From: JBBRWV01 sp038248985
GTDB taxonomy: Bacteria; Planctomycetota; Phycisphaerae; WQYP01
NCBI GenBank assembly: GCA_038248985.1
Contig: JBBRWV010000116.1
Location: forward strand, 1-11,612
Direction of reading: 5' to 3'
DNA length: 11,612 bases
The notes beneath the pieces are model-generated. The model did not search any database. It was given only the letters and a program-made list of their open reading frames with translations, and was not told the DNA's origin. A program made the translations under genes and the position numbers. Below, piece after piece: positions 1 through 5,618 of the stretch. Numbering within the stretch: position 1 is the stretch's first letter; each line of letters starts with the position of its first letter.

Positions 1-10
1 AAAAGTGGTT

Positions 11-15
11 GGAGG
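11..15 (+). promoter_or_regulatory. Shine-Dalgarno site of rsmE
   Basis: GGAGG, 10 nt before ATG 26. It decides the start codon in favour of ATG 26 over the in-frame GTG at 5. Confidence 0.7.
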
Positions 16-25
16 ACGCGTAAAA

Positions 26-760
26 ATGGTGGATAGGTACTGGTTTTTTGTTCCGGGGATGGGGGAGGTTGGGGGGGAGGTGGTACTGCCCGAGGATCAG
101 GCGCATCATGCTTTTTCAGTTTTGCGATTGCAGAGAGGCGCGGTGGTGACGGTGTTTGATGGGGGTGGGAGGTGGGCGGAGGGGGTGCTGGAGGGAGGAC
201 ATAAGCGGGGCGCGCGGGTGCGATTGAGGGGGGAGACGGGGGTGCAAGAGGGGGCGCGGGTGGGTCTGACGCTGGCGACGGCGGTGCCGAAGGGGGATCG
301 GGGGGAATGGTTGGTGGAACAAGCAAGCCAATTGAATGTGGCGAAGGTTCAGTGGATCGATTGCGATCGGGGCGTGGTGAAGCCGCGGGAAGGGGGAGGG
401 AAGATTGAGAAGTGGAGACGGCTGGCGGTGGAGAGCGCGAAGCAGTGTCATCGGGCGCGGGTGATGGAGGTGAGCGACCTGCGGAAGTTGGGGGAGGTGG
501 TGAGCGAGGCGGTGAGGGAAGGGGCGCGGGTTTTGTGGTTGGAGCCGCGCGCGGGTGTGGCGGTGATGGAGGCGGTGGGAGATGCGACGAAGGTGGTGGC
601 GCTGATTGGGCCGGAGGGCGGATGGAGTGAACGGGAGATGGAGTTGCTGAGGGCGGGAGTGGGAAGAGGCGAGGTGGTGCGTGTGAAGCTGACGGAGACG
701 ATATTGCGGATCGAGACGGCGTGTGCGGCGGTGGGGGCGATTGTGGGAACGAGAGGGTGA
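26..760 (+). CDS. rsmE: 16S rRNA (uracil1498-N3)-methyltransferase RsmE
   Basis: SPOUT-family enzyme that uses SAM to methylate N3 of U1498 of 16S rRNA in the assembled small subunit. The 244-aa product has the family layout. An N-terminal PUA-like part contains the HHAFSVLRLQRG segment (residues 28-39). The C-terminal knotted SPOUT part contains LIGPEGGWSEREME (193-206) and TETILRIETA (223-232), with the conserved R and E of the ILRxETA motif. Length is normal for the family. I chose ATG 26 because GGAGG at 11-15 lies 10 nt upstream; a GTG at position 5 is in frame but has no room for a ribosome site inside the window. The coding strand is extremely G-rich. The gene lies near the left edge, so upstream partners cannot be seen. 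No clear terminator follows. Confidence 0.95.
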   Translation: MVDRYWFFVPGMGEVGGEVVLPEDQAHHAFSVLRLQRGAVVTVFDGGGRWAEGVLEGGHKRGARVRLRGETGVQEGARVGLTLATAVPKGDRGEWLVEQASQLNVAKVQWIDCDRGVVKPREGGGKIEKWRRLAVESAKQCHRARVMEVSDLRKLGEVVSEAVREGARVLWLEPRAGVAVMEAVGDATKVVALIGPEGGWSEREMELLRAGVGRGEVVRVKLTETILRIETACAAVGAIVGTRG

Positions 761-1039
761 CGGATTAATTGGTTAATTTATTTGGTGGTTTATCGGTTCA
801 GTGCCGGGGTGCGGAATGCGGGGGCGTTTTGGGTGGGTGGGAGCGACACTGGAAGATGAGGCGTGCGGCCTGCGGGACGCGCACGGGTTTTAACGGAAGA
901 GAGGGGGAGGGAATAAAGGGGTGGAGGTGTATAGATGAATATAAATTTGCGTCCCGTTCGCTTCCCCTGCGTCTCCGTTCGCTTCCAGTCTCCGCTCGAT
1001 TCCAGTCTCCTCGGTGGCCTTGGCGAGGCACTCGGGGCC
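761..1039. other. Intergenic stretch without a recognisable gene
   Basis: This 279-nt stretch follows rsmE. It starts AT-rich, with a weak inverted repeat (ATTAA/TTAAT) at about 763-776 that is too weak to call a terminator. It then becomes G-rich and ends in a short degenerate tandem repeat. Open frames on both strands cross it, but none shows a domain, a ribosome site or a consistent composition, so I call no gene. Confidence 0.6.
955..1009 (+). repeat. Short degenerate tandem repeat, three units
   Basis: Three consecutive C/T-rich units: 955-975 (21 nt), 976-992 (17 nt) and 993-1009 (17 nt). Units 1 and 2 share CGTTCGCTTCC exactly; unit 3 has CGCTCGATTCC. Units 2 and 3 end in AGTCTC and unit 1 in CGTCTC. 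The repeat sits just before the point where DUF2971 similarity begins, so it may mark a rearrangement junction. Confidence 0.55.
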
Positions 1040-1399
1040 GCCCCCGTCTTATACAGCACGCAGCGACCGGCGATGAATCTTTTCGACGACAACGAGGACT
1101 GGTTCAGGATTCTCCACACCAAATCGGAGCATTGGTCGTACGAGCAGGAGTGGCGGTACGTGAGGATAGTCGAGGAGAGCGGCACGGGCATGATGACTGT
1201 GCCCCCCAATAGCATCGTCGAGGTTTGCTTGGGTCCGAGGATGACTGCCGACGACCGCAACGCCGTGATCGAAGCGGCGCGTGCATTGCCAGACCAGCCG
1301 AGTATCCTGCAGGTGGACCTCGATTGTCTGAGCTACGAGCTCAAGTTTCGGAAAGTGAGTTTGGAGTCGAACAGCCAACCTCAAACCACTGACCATTGA
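1040..1399 (+). pseudogene. 3' remnant of a DUF2971-family gene
   Basis: The frame ending at TGA 1397-1399 encodes a stretch that reads like the C-terminal half of DUF2971 proteins: PVLYS near 1048-1062, then RILHTKSEHWSYEQEWRYV (about 1105-1161), which matches the family's tKSxxWxYExEWR signature, then an IVEVCLGPRM segment. The N-terminal half of the family (the usual cysteine and W-containing part) is absent: the sequence upstream is a tandem repeat and unrelated DNA. An ATG at 1073 could start a 108-aa product, but no ribosome site precedes it. DUF2971 proteins occur often in accessory and defence-like regions; their biochemical role is unknown to me. The last dozen residues before the stop look like read-through into non-coding DNA. 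I treat it as a decayed fragment. Confidence 0.6.
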
Positions 1400-1432
1400 A
1401 AACCGACCGCTAACCCGAAAGGCAACCCCACC

Positions 1433-1627
1433 ATGGCCAAGGCCGATTTATATCCCGTGACGGACGCCAACAAGCTCCTCTTTCTCGACAACCTCGTCAC
1501 CGCCGTCGGCACGGTGGGGGCGACGGTGGGCCTCTTGCCCGCCGACATCACCGCCCTCACCACCGCCCGCACCAAACCAACTCTTCTGGGCATCGCCGTC
1601 AACGATAGGCCAAGCGAGGGCGCATGA
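1433..1627 (+). CDS. Hypothetical 64-aa protein, probably a truncated N-terminus
   Basis: I cannot name this family. The start MAKADLYPVTDANKLLFLDN and the later VGLLPADITALTTART resemble the N-terminus of planctomycete/verrucomicrobial hypothetical proteins that are normally much longer (from memory, not searched). Here the frame ends after 64 residues, with an abrupt change of character at NDRPSEGA, so the C-terminal part appears deleted. GAAAGG at 1417-1422 lies 10 nt upstream of ATG 1433 and is a plausible ribosome site. The stop codon overlaps the ATG of the next ORF (ATGA at 1624-1627), so the two would be translationally coupled. No signal peptide or membrane segment is visible. The coding strand is C-rich, opposite to the flanking chromosome. 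Confidence 0.45.
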   Translation: MAKADLYPVTDANKLLFLDNLVTAVGTVGATVGLLPADITALTTARTKPTLLGIAVNDRPSEGA

Positions 1628-1909
1628 TTCCACCGTTCAATGATTCCGGTTTTCTTCCACCAGGCGTCCATCCGGCGACTGTGGCCGAGATCGCGGAGCG
1701 CTTCGGCGGACCATCGGAACTCCGCCGGGTGCAAGTTGATCGGCCGAGGCTATCCCAAGGACGAGAAGGCTGCTGCGGCGTTGGCGGATGGGCTGCCCTT
1801 TATGCAGATGGCCATCTTGAATCGCACGCCTTTCGACCGGTTGGTCCGGGAGCATTTTGCAACGGATCGATACGGACGCCCCAAGGGTGTCGTGGAGGTG
1901 ATTCTGTGA
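1624..1909 (+). pseudogene. DUF6932-type nucleotidyltransferase-like gene, internally deleted and frameshifted
   Basis: Two frames together spell one protein with its middle missing. From ATG 1624 the first frame gives MIPPFNDSGFLPPGVHPAT and then EIAERFGGPSELRR, the characteristic N-terminus of DUF6932 proteins. From about 1735 the +1-shifted frame gives LIGRGYPKDEKAAAALADGL, then an ATDRYGRPKGVVEVIL end (TGA 1907-1909), which matches the family's C-terminal part. The join lies at about 1730-1738. In intact members, as I recall them, the missing 35-40 residues contain the GSxxT...DxD nucleotidyltransferase core, so no active enzyme can be made. GAGGG lies just upstream of ATG 1624 at short spacing. 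The gene starts on the stop of the preceding ORF and ends on the GTG of the next one. Family assignment is from memory. Confidence 0.65.
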
Positions 1910-2109
1910 CCTTGAAAAACGACGATGAACTAGCCAATACGCGTGGCAAACTCGAGATGCTTGAGGAAATGTACCGGGACCCGAGCCGTGATCGGTCGGA
2001 GGATGCCCACGTTCGCGAGTTGTCCAAACAATCCATCAAACGGCTCATCAATCAACTCAAGGAAGAGATTATGCGGTACGAGGTCCATCAGACAGCCGGC
2101 AAAGCGTGA
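1906..2109 (+). CDS. 67-aa coiled-coil protein, partner of the DUF6932-type gene
   Basis: GTG 1906 overlaps the TGA of the DUF6932 remnant (GTGA) and is preceded by GGAGG at 1894-1898 with 7-nt spacing, so the start is well supported. The 67-residue product begins MTLKNDDELANTRGKLEMLE and continues with RELSKQSIKRLINQLKEEIM, two long charged helices with heptad-like Leu/Ile spacing that should form a helical hairpin or coiled coil. I recall similar small proteins encoded directly downstream of DUF6932 genes in planctomycetes and relatives, which suggests an obligate pair, perhaps toxin-antitoxin-like; that is unproven. The frame is uninterrupted although its partner is broken. No DNA-binding motif is obvious. 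A longer reading frame open from 1624 is only the shifted frame of the preceding gene. Confidence 0.6.
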   Translation: MTLKNDDELANTRGKLEMLEEMYRDPSRDRSEDAHVRELSKQSIKRLINQLKEEIMRYEVHQTAGKA

Positions 2110-2207
2110 GAACGCACCGAAACAGAATCGCGAAAGGGGCCTTTCTCGCCCGCGACAGCGAATCGCCCTACGTGGACGCGCGGGCCAATTTGACCGCCGG
2201 GCCGTAA
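2106..2207 (+). CDS. Possible 33-aa ORF coupled to the preceding gene
   Basis: A GTG at 2106 overlaps the previous stop (again GTGA), and the frame runs to TAA 2205-2207. The product contains AKGAFLARDSESPYVDARAN, which looks more protein-like than random, but no family is recognised. No Shine-Dalgarno sequence precedes it; only coupling to the upstream gene would support translation. It may instead be the start of a truncated longer gene or plain intergenic DNA. Confidence 0.25.
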   Translation: MRTHRNRIAKGAFLARDSESPYVDARANLTAGP

Positions 2208-2543
2208 TAAGACGGAATAACGGGACATGATTCGTGCCCCTCGCTGCCCCCGCTTTTTCTTAGCCCGCCTTGCCAGATTCCAGTTGACTTTTTGGCGTGC
2301 CTGCGCCGTGGCGATCAGTGTACCGGCTGGCCATCGCGGCGGTAATAGGTGTACGGTGCGCCAGGATGTTGATAGCCCGAGATCTGCCTGATCCGCGTTG
2401 GGGCTGGGGATTGAGGGGGTTCAAACGGCTGCACCCGATGGACCGAATGTGTACCCAATGCACGAACCGGGGCGAGCGGCGACTCATGTGAAACGCCCAG
2501 TCGTGTTAGGCAACGATGGGGCGCAAGTGGTGGGATAAAGAAG
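2208..2543. other. Gene-poor stretch between the remnant genes and tRNA-Ser
   Basis: No convincing gene. Small ORFs exist on both strands (+ 2297-2491, - 2260-2487), but they overlap each other and have no domain or ribosome site. A minus-strand frame ending at 2315 has a protein-like tail, GYQHPGAPYTYYRRDGQPVH, but no recognisable start; it could be the 3' tip of a destroyed gene. A sequence at 2408-2426 resembles the T-arm of the adjacent tRNA-Ser. Confidence 0.5.
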
Positions 2544-2630
2544 CGGAGAGTGAGGGATTCGAACCCTCGGTAGGGGTAAGCCTACACACGATTTCCAGTC
2601 GTGTTCCTTAAGCCGCTCGGACAACTCTCC
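2544..2630 (-). tRNA. tRNA-Ser (anticodon GGA)
   Basis: An 87-nt class II tRNA. The acceptor stem is GGAGAGT with ACTCTCC, followed by discriminator G as expected for serine. The anticodon loop CTGGAAA is held by the stem ACACGA/TCGTGT and gives anticodon GGA (reads UCC and UCU). There is a long variable arm with a GTAGG/CCTAC stem, and a T-arm GAGGG-TTCGAAT-CCCTC. CCA is not encoded. Its 3' end faces the remnant region at lower coordinates, the usual geometry for integration at a tRNA gene. Confidence 0.97.
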
Positions 2631-2663
2631 GTAGTGCTCGAGCCGAGGCTGAGCGAGTCATGC

Positions 2664-2692
2664 AGTTTACGAAAATCAGGGTGGCGGGTCAA
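2664..2692 (-). promoter_or_regulatory. Sigma-70-type promoter for tRNA-Ser
   Basis: On the minus strand, TTGACC (2692-2687) and TAAACT (2669-2664) are separated by 17 nt. Transcription would start near 2657, leaving a 5' leader of about 27 nt for RNase P to remove. Confidence 0.65.
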
Positions 2693-2702
2693 TTTGGAAC
2701 GA

Positions 2703-3896
2703 TCAGGCGATTTCCTGGAGGTGGACCCAGCGTTTTTGTTCGGCGGAGAGGGCGACGGCTTCGAGGACGGCCTGGCAGGCGAGTCCGTCGTCAAAGTTGG
2801 CGTGGAATTCGGCGGTTTTTCCGGCCATATTTTGGAGGATATCGGCGGCGGTGTTGATGAAGGTTTCGGCGTATCCGATGGGGTGATCGGCGGGCCAATA
2901 GTTTCCGGCGTAGGGGTGATTTCCGGTGGTGCAGGAGATTTTGCGCCAGCCTTTTTCGGATTTGGGGAGGGTGTCGTCGAAGAATTCGAGGAAGGAGAAG
3001 TTGGGGAAATCGAAGCGGAGGGCGCCTTTTTCGCCGTTGATTTCGATGGAGTTTTTGTTGTGGTGCCCGGTGGCGAAGCGTGAGGCCTCGAAGGTGCCGA
3101 TGCCGCCGCCCTGGAGTTTGCAGAGGAACCAGACGGCGTCATCGACGTCGACTTTGCCCATGGGGGCTTTTTTGGATGGGTCATTTTTGCCGGTGGTGGT
3201 GGTGGTGAGGCCTTCGAGCATGGCACCGACGGGGCGTTCTTTGATGAAGGTATTGAAGAGGCCGCAGACTTCGGTGAACTCTTCGCCGGAGATGTAGCGG
3301 AGGAGGTCAATGGAGTGGGCGCAGAGGTCGCCATGAGCGCCGGAGCCGGCGACGTCTTTGGTGAGGCGCCAGACGAGGGGGATGGTGGGGTCTTTGATCC
3401 AGTCCTGGAGGTAGAGGGCGCGGACGTGGTAGATTTTGCCGATGCGTCCTTGTTCGACGAGTTGTCGGGCGAGGGCGACGGCGGGGACGCGGCGGTAGTT
3501 GAACCAGACGTAATTTTTGACTTTGGATTTTTTGACGGCGGCGTGCATGGCCTTGGCTTCGGCGTAGGTGCGGGCGAGGGGTTTTTCGCAGGCGACGGCT
3601 TTTTTGGCTTCTGCGGCGGCGATGACGATATCGGGATGGGTGTTGTTGGGAACGCTGACATCGATGAGGTCAATGTCGGGGTGGGCGAGCATGTCGTGGA
3701 AGTTGGTTACGGAATTTTTCCAGCCCCAGCGTTGGGCGGCGGCCTGGACTTTGGAGGCGGTTCGGCCACAGAGGGTGTGCATGAGGGGAGGTTGGGGGAG
3801 GTCGAAGAAATGGGCGACGTTGGCCCAGGCGTTGGAATGGGCCTTGCCCATGAATTGATAGCCGACGAGACCAATATTGAGCGTATCGCGGGGCAT
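2703..3896 (-). CDS. Gfo/Idh/MocA family NAD(P)-dependent oxidoreductase
   Basis: A 397-aa sugar or cyclitol dehydrogenase-like enzyme, probably cytosolic. The N-terminal Rossmann fold carries GLVGYQFMGKAH (residues 9-20), where the family has its dinucleotide-binding glycine motif. The EKP signature is at 104-106, with K105 the expected catalytic lysine. The second half shows GDLCAHSIDLLRY, placing H194 and D197 where the family has its GDxxxHxxD active-site pair. I chose ATG 3896: it matches the family's MPRDTLNIGLVG-type start and has GGAG (3907-3904) 7 nt upstream. The longer in-frame start at 3974 would overlap the predicted promoter. There is no signal peptide. The substrate cannot be deduced, and the neighbours do not form a sugar cluster. 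No terminator is seen before tRNA-Ser, 72 nt downstream. Confidence 0.9.
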   Translation of the reverse strand: MPRDTLNIGLVGYQFMGKAHSNAWANVAHFFDLPQPPLMHTLCGRTASKVQAAAQRWGWKNSVTNFHDMLAHPDIDLIDVSVPNNTHPDIVIAAAEAKKAVACEKPLARTYAEAKAMHAAVKKSKVKNYVWFNYRRVPAVALARQLVEQGRIGKIYHVRALYLQDWIKDPTIPLVWRLTKDVAGSGAHGDLCAHSIDLLRYISGEEFTEVCGLFNTFIKERPVGAMLEGLTTTTTGKNDPSKKAPMGKVDVDDAVWFLCKLQGGGIGTFEASRFATGHHNKNSIEINGEKGALRFDFPNFSFLEFFDDTLPKSEKGWRKISCTTGNHPYAGNYWPADHPIGYAETFINTAADILQNMAGKTAEFHANFDDGLACQAVLEAVALSAEQKRWVHLQEIA

Positions 3897-3945
3897 GTTT
3901 TTTCTCCGAAAAAATGGGGCGTAGGCGATTTTTAGTGAGGGTGCG

Positions 3946-3974
3946 ACTATATGAAGTCTTGAGCGGACGGGCAA
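3946..3974 (-). promoter_or_regulatory. Promoter of the Gfo/Idh/MocA gene
   Basis: Minus strand TTGCCC (3974-3969), a 17-nt spacer, then TATAGT (3951-3946). The predicted start near 3939 gives a leader of about 43 nt. Its position argues against the longer start codon at 3974. Confidence 0.6.
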
Positions 3975-4011
3975 GGTTCAGAGGGGAAATTTAGGCGGGA
4001 AGAGCGCGGAT

Positions 4012-5451
4012 TTATTGCAGGAGATCAATGGCCTGGCCAAGGCGTTTGCAGAGGTGGAGTTGGAGGGAGAGTTTGGGATCGAGGCGGGATTTGGAGGCGG
4101 GGAGGATGGCGGATTTGAAGCCGAGACGGTCGGCTTCGAGGACGCGTTGTCCGAGCTGGGAGACGGAGCGGATTTCGCCGAGGAGGCCGAGTTCGCCGAG
4201 GACGAGGGTGGAAGGGGGCAGGGGGCGGTTCATGTGGGCGGAAGCGATGGCGAGGGCGATGGCAGCGTCGGCGGAGGGGTCGGAGATTTTGATACCGCCG
4301 ACGATGTTGACGAAGACGTCTTTATCGACGAGGCGAAGTCCGCCGCGTTTTTCGAGGATGGCGATGATCATGGCGACGCGGGAGGAATCGCAGCCGGTGA
4401 CTTTGCGTTTGGCGGAGCCGAGCATGGCGTCGGTGGTGAGGGCCTGAACTTCGACCATGAGAACGCGGGAGCCTTGGAGTGCGGCGGTGATGGCGGAGCC
4501 GGGGAGGCGGGATTCGGCGGCGTGGTCGGCTTCGAGGAGGAGTGTGGCGGCGTTTTCGACGCCTTCGAGTCCGGCGCCAGTCATGCGGAAGAGGCCGATT
4601 TCGAGGGTGTTTCCGAAGCGGTTTTTGGCGCAGCGGACGATGCGGTGATCGTGGTGGGAATCGCCTTCGAAATAGAGGACGGTGTCGACGATGTGCTCGA
4701 TGAGTTTGGGGCCGGCGAGGATGCCTTCTTTGGTGACGTGGCCGACGAGGATGATGGCAGTGCCGGTGGCTTTGGCGAGGTAGACGAGTTCGGTGCAGCA
4801 ATCGCGGAGTTGGGAGACGGAGCCGGGGGCGGAGGGGTTGTCGGGTTTGTAGATCATCTGGACGGAGTCAATGACGACGAGGGCGGGGCGCTGGCGGCCG
4901 ATGTGGGAGGCGATTTTTTCGAGGTTGGTTTCGGCGTAGACTTTCATGGAGGAGGCGCCGTGGCCGAGGCGGCGGGCGCGGAGTTGGGTTTGTTGGGCGG
5001 ATTCTTCGGAGGTGACGTAGAGGACGCCGCCGCTGGTGCCGCCGGGTGAGGTGGATGGTGCCGCCCCACCGTTCTGTGAGGAGGCGAGTTCGGCGAGGGT
5101 TTGGAGGAGGAGGGTGGACTTGCCGATGCCGGGTTCGCCGCCGAGGAGGATGGCGGAGCCGGGGACGATGCCGCCCCCGAGGACGCGGTCGAACTCGGGG
5201 ATTTGCGTGGAGATGCGGGGGATGAGGAGAGGGGGGACGTCGGCGAGGGCGATGGGGACGGAGTCCTGGGTGTTGACGATGGAAGGAGTGGAGGAGGCGG
5301 CGAGGGATTTAGGTTTGTGGGGGTCGTCGGTGGCTTTGGTCATTTCTTCGAGGGAGTCCCAGGCGTTGCACTCGGGACATTTGCCCATCCATTTGGGGGA
5401 CATGGCCCCGCAGTTGCGACAGAGGTAGTAGGTTTGCGGTTTTTTGGCCAT
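4012..5451 (-). CDS. radA: DNA repair protein RadA
   Basis: RecA-like ATPase with a Lon-like C-terminal domain that helps process branched recombination intermediates. The 479-aa product has all parts in order. The N-terminal zinc finger has C11, C14, C25 and C28. Walker A is GGEPGIGKST (104-113). Walker B lies around LVVIDSVQ (191-198). The RadA-specific KNRFG motif is at 276-280. The C-terminal Lon-protease-like domain has SDPSADAAIALAIASAH (390-406) and VLGELGLLGEIRSV (417-430). Length is close to the usual 450-460 plus a small insert (SSQNGGAAPSTSPGGTSGG) at about 124-142, between Walker A and the next strand. ATG 5451 gives the family-typical MAKKP start. No Shine-Dalgarno precedes it, and the promoter is so close that the mRNA is probably leaderless. 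It is divergent from dus. Confidence 0.96.
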   Translation of the reverse strand: MAKKPQTYYLCRNCGAMSPKWMGKCPECNAWDSLEEMTKATDDPHKPKSLAASSTPSIVNTQDSVPIALADVPPLLIPRISTQIPEFDRVLGGGIVPGSAILLGGEPGIGKSTLLLQTLAELASSQNGGAAPSTSPGGTSGGVLYVTSEESAQQTQLRARRLGHGASSMKVYAETNLEKIASHIGRQRPALVVIDSVQMIYKPDNPSAPGSVSQLRDCCTELVYLAKATGTAIILVGHVTKEGILAGPKLIEHIVDTVLYFEGDSHHDHRIVRCAKNRFGNTLEIGLFRMTGAGLEGVENAATLLLEADHAAESRLPGSAITAALQGSRVLMVEVQALTTDAMLGSAKRKVTGCDSSRVAMIIAILEKRGGLRLVDKDVFVNIVGGIKISDPSADAAIALAIASAHMNRPLPPSTLVLGELGLLGEIRSVSQLGQRVLEADRLGFKSAILPASKSRLDPKLSLQLHLCKRLGQAIDLLQ

Positions 5452-5458
5452 GGGAAGG

Positions 5459-5487
5459 AGTGTAACGGGGTGGAAGGAACAGGCCAA
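5459..5487 (-). promoter_or_regulatory. Promoter of radA, abutting the start codon
   Basis: Minus strand TTGGCC (5487-5482), a 17-nt spacer, then TACACT (5464-5459). Transcription should start 6-8 nt past the -10 element, near 5452, that is at or next to the A of ATG 5451. The ATG has no upstream ribosome site (CTCCTTCCC precedes it), consistent with a leaderless message. Confidence 0.5.
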
Positions 5488-5564
5488 CAGGAGGGAGAGG
5501 CGGGGTTTTTCGGGGCAAGGTTGTGGGAGGCATTCGGGAGTGCCTGTGAGGGGGCGGGGCGATC

Positions 5565-5573
5565 TGGTAAAAT
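5565..5573 (+). promoter_or_regulatory. Extended -10 element for dus
   Basis: TG at 5565-5566 followed by G and TAAAAT (5568-5573), a good extended -10; the -35 region is poor. The start would be near 5580, downstream of the TTG at 5574 and upstream of the GGAG at 5608-5611, which favours translation from 5619. Confidence 0.45.
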
Positions 5574-5618
5574 TTGGGGGAGCCGGTGGGCATTTCGAGA
5601 AACAGGCGGAGTTGGATT

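Noticed and set aside
790..1260. 156-aa minus-strand ORF antisense to the DUF2971 remnant
   Set aside because: The plus-strand frame carries a recognisable family signature; the minus reading is low-complexity and has no start signal.
2297..2491. 64-aa plus-strand ORF between the remnants and tRNA-Ser
   Set aside because: Arg/Cys-rich, no ribosome site, no family resemblance, and overlapped by equally open minus-strand frames.
2582..3673. A 363-aa minus-strand ORF overlapping the oxidoreductase
   Set aside because: Ser/Pro/Thr/Lys-rich frame-shifted reading of the Gfo/Idh/MocA gene, also running across tRNA-Ser; no domain.
3897..3974. Longer start of the Gfo/Idh/MocA protein at 3974
   Set aside because: The extra 26 residues lack family similarity, the start overlaps the predicted promoter, and ATG 3896 has a good GGAG site.
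4015..5049. A 344-aa plus-strand ORF antisense to radA
   Set aside because: Low-complexity Gly/Asp/Glu/Val sequence opposite a complete, motif-bearing radA; a composition artefact.
5574..5618. Longer start of dus at TTG 5574
   Set aside because: No ribosome site, and it lies at or before the predicted transcript start; TTG 5619 has GGAG at 7-nt spacing.
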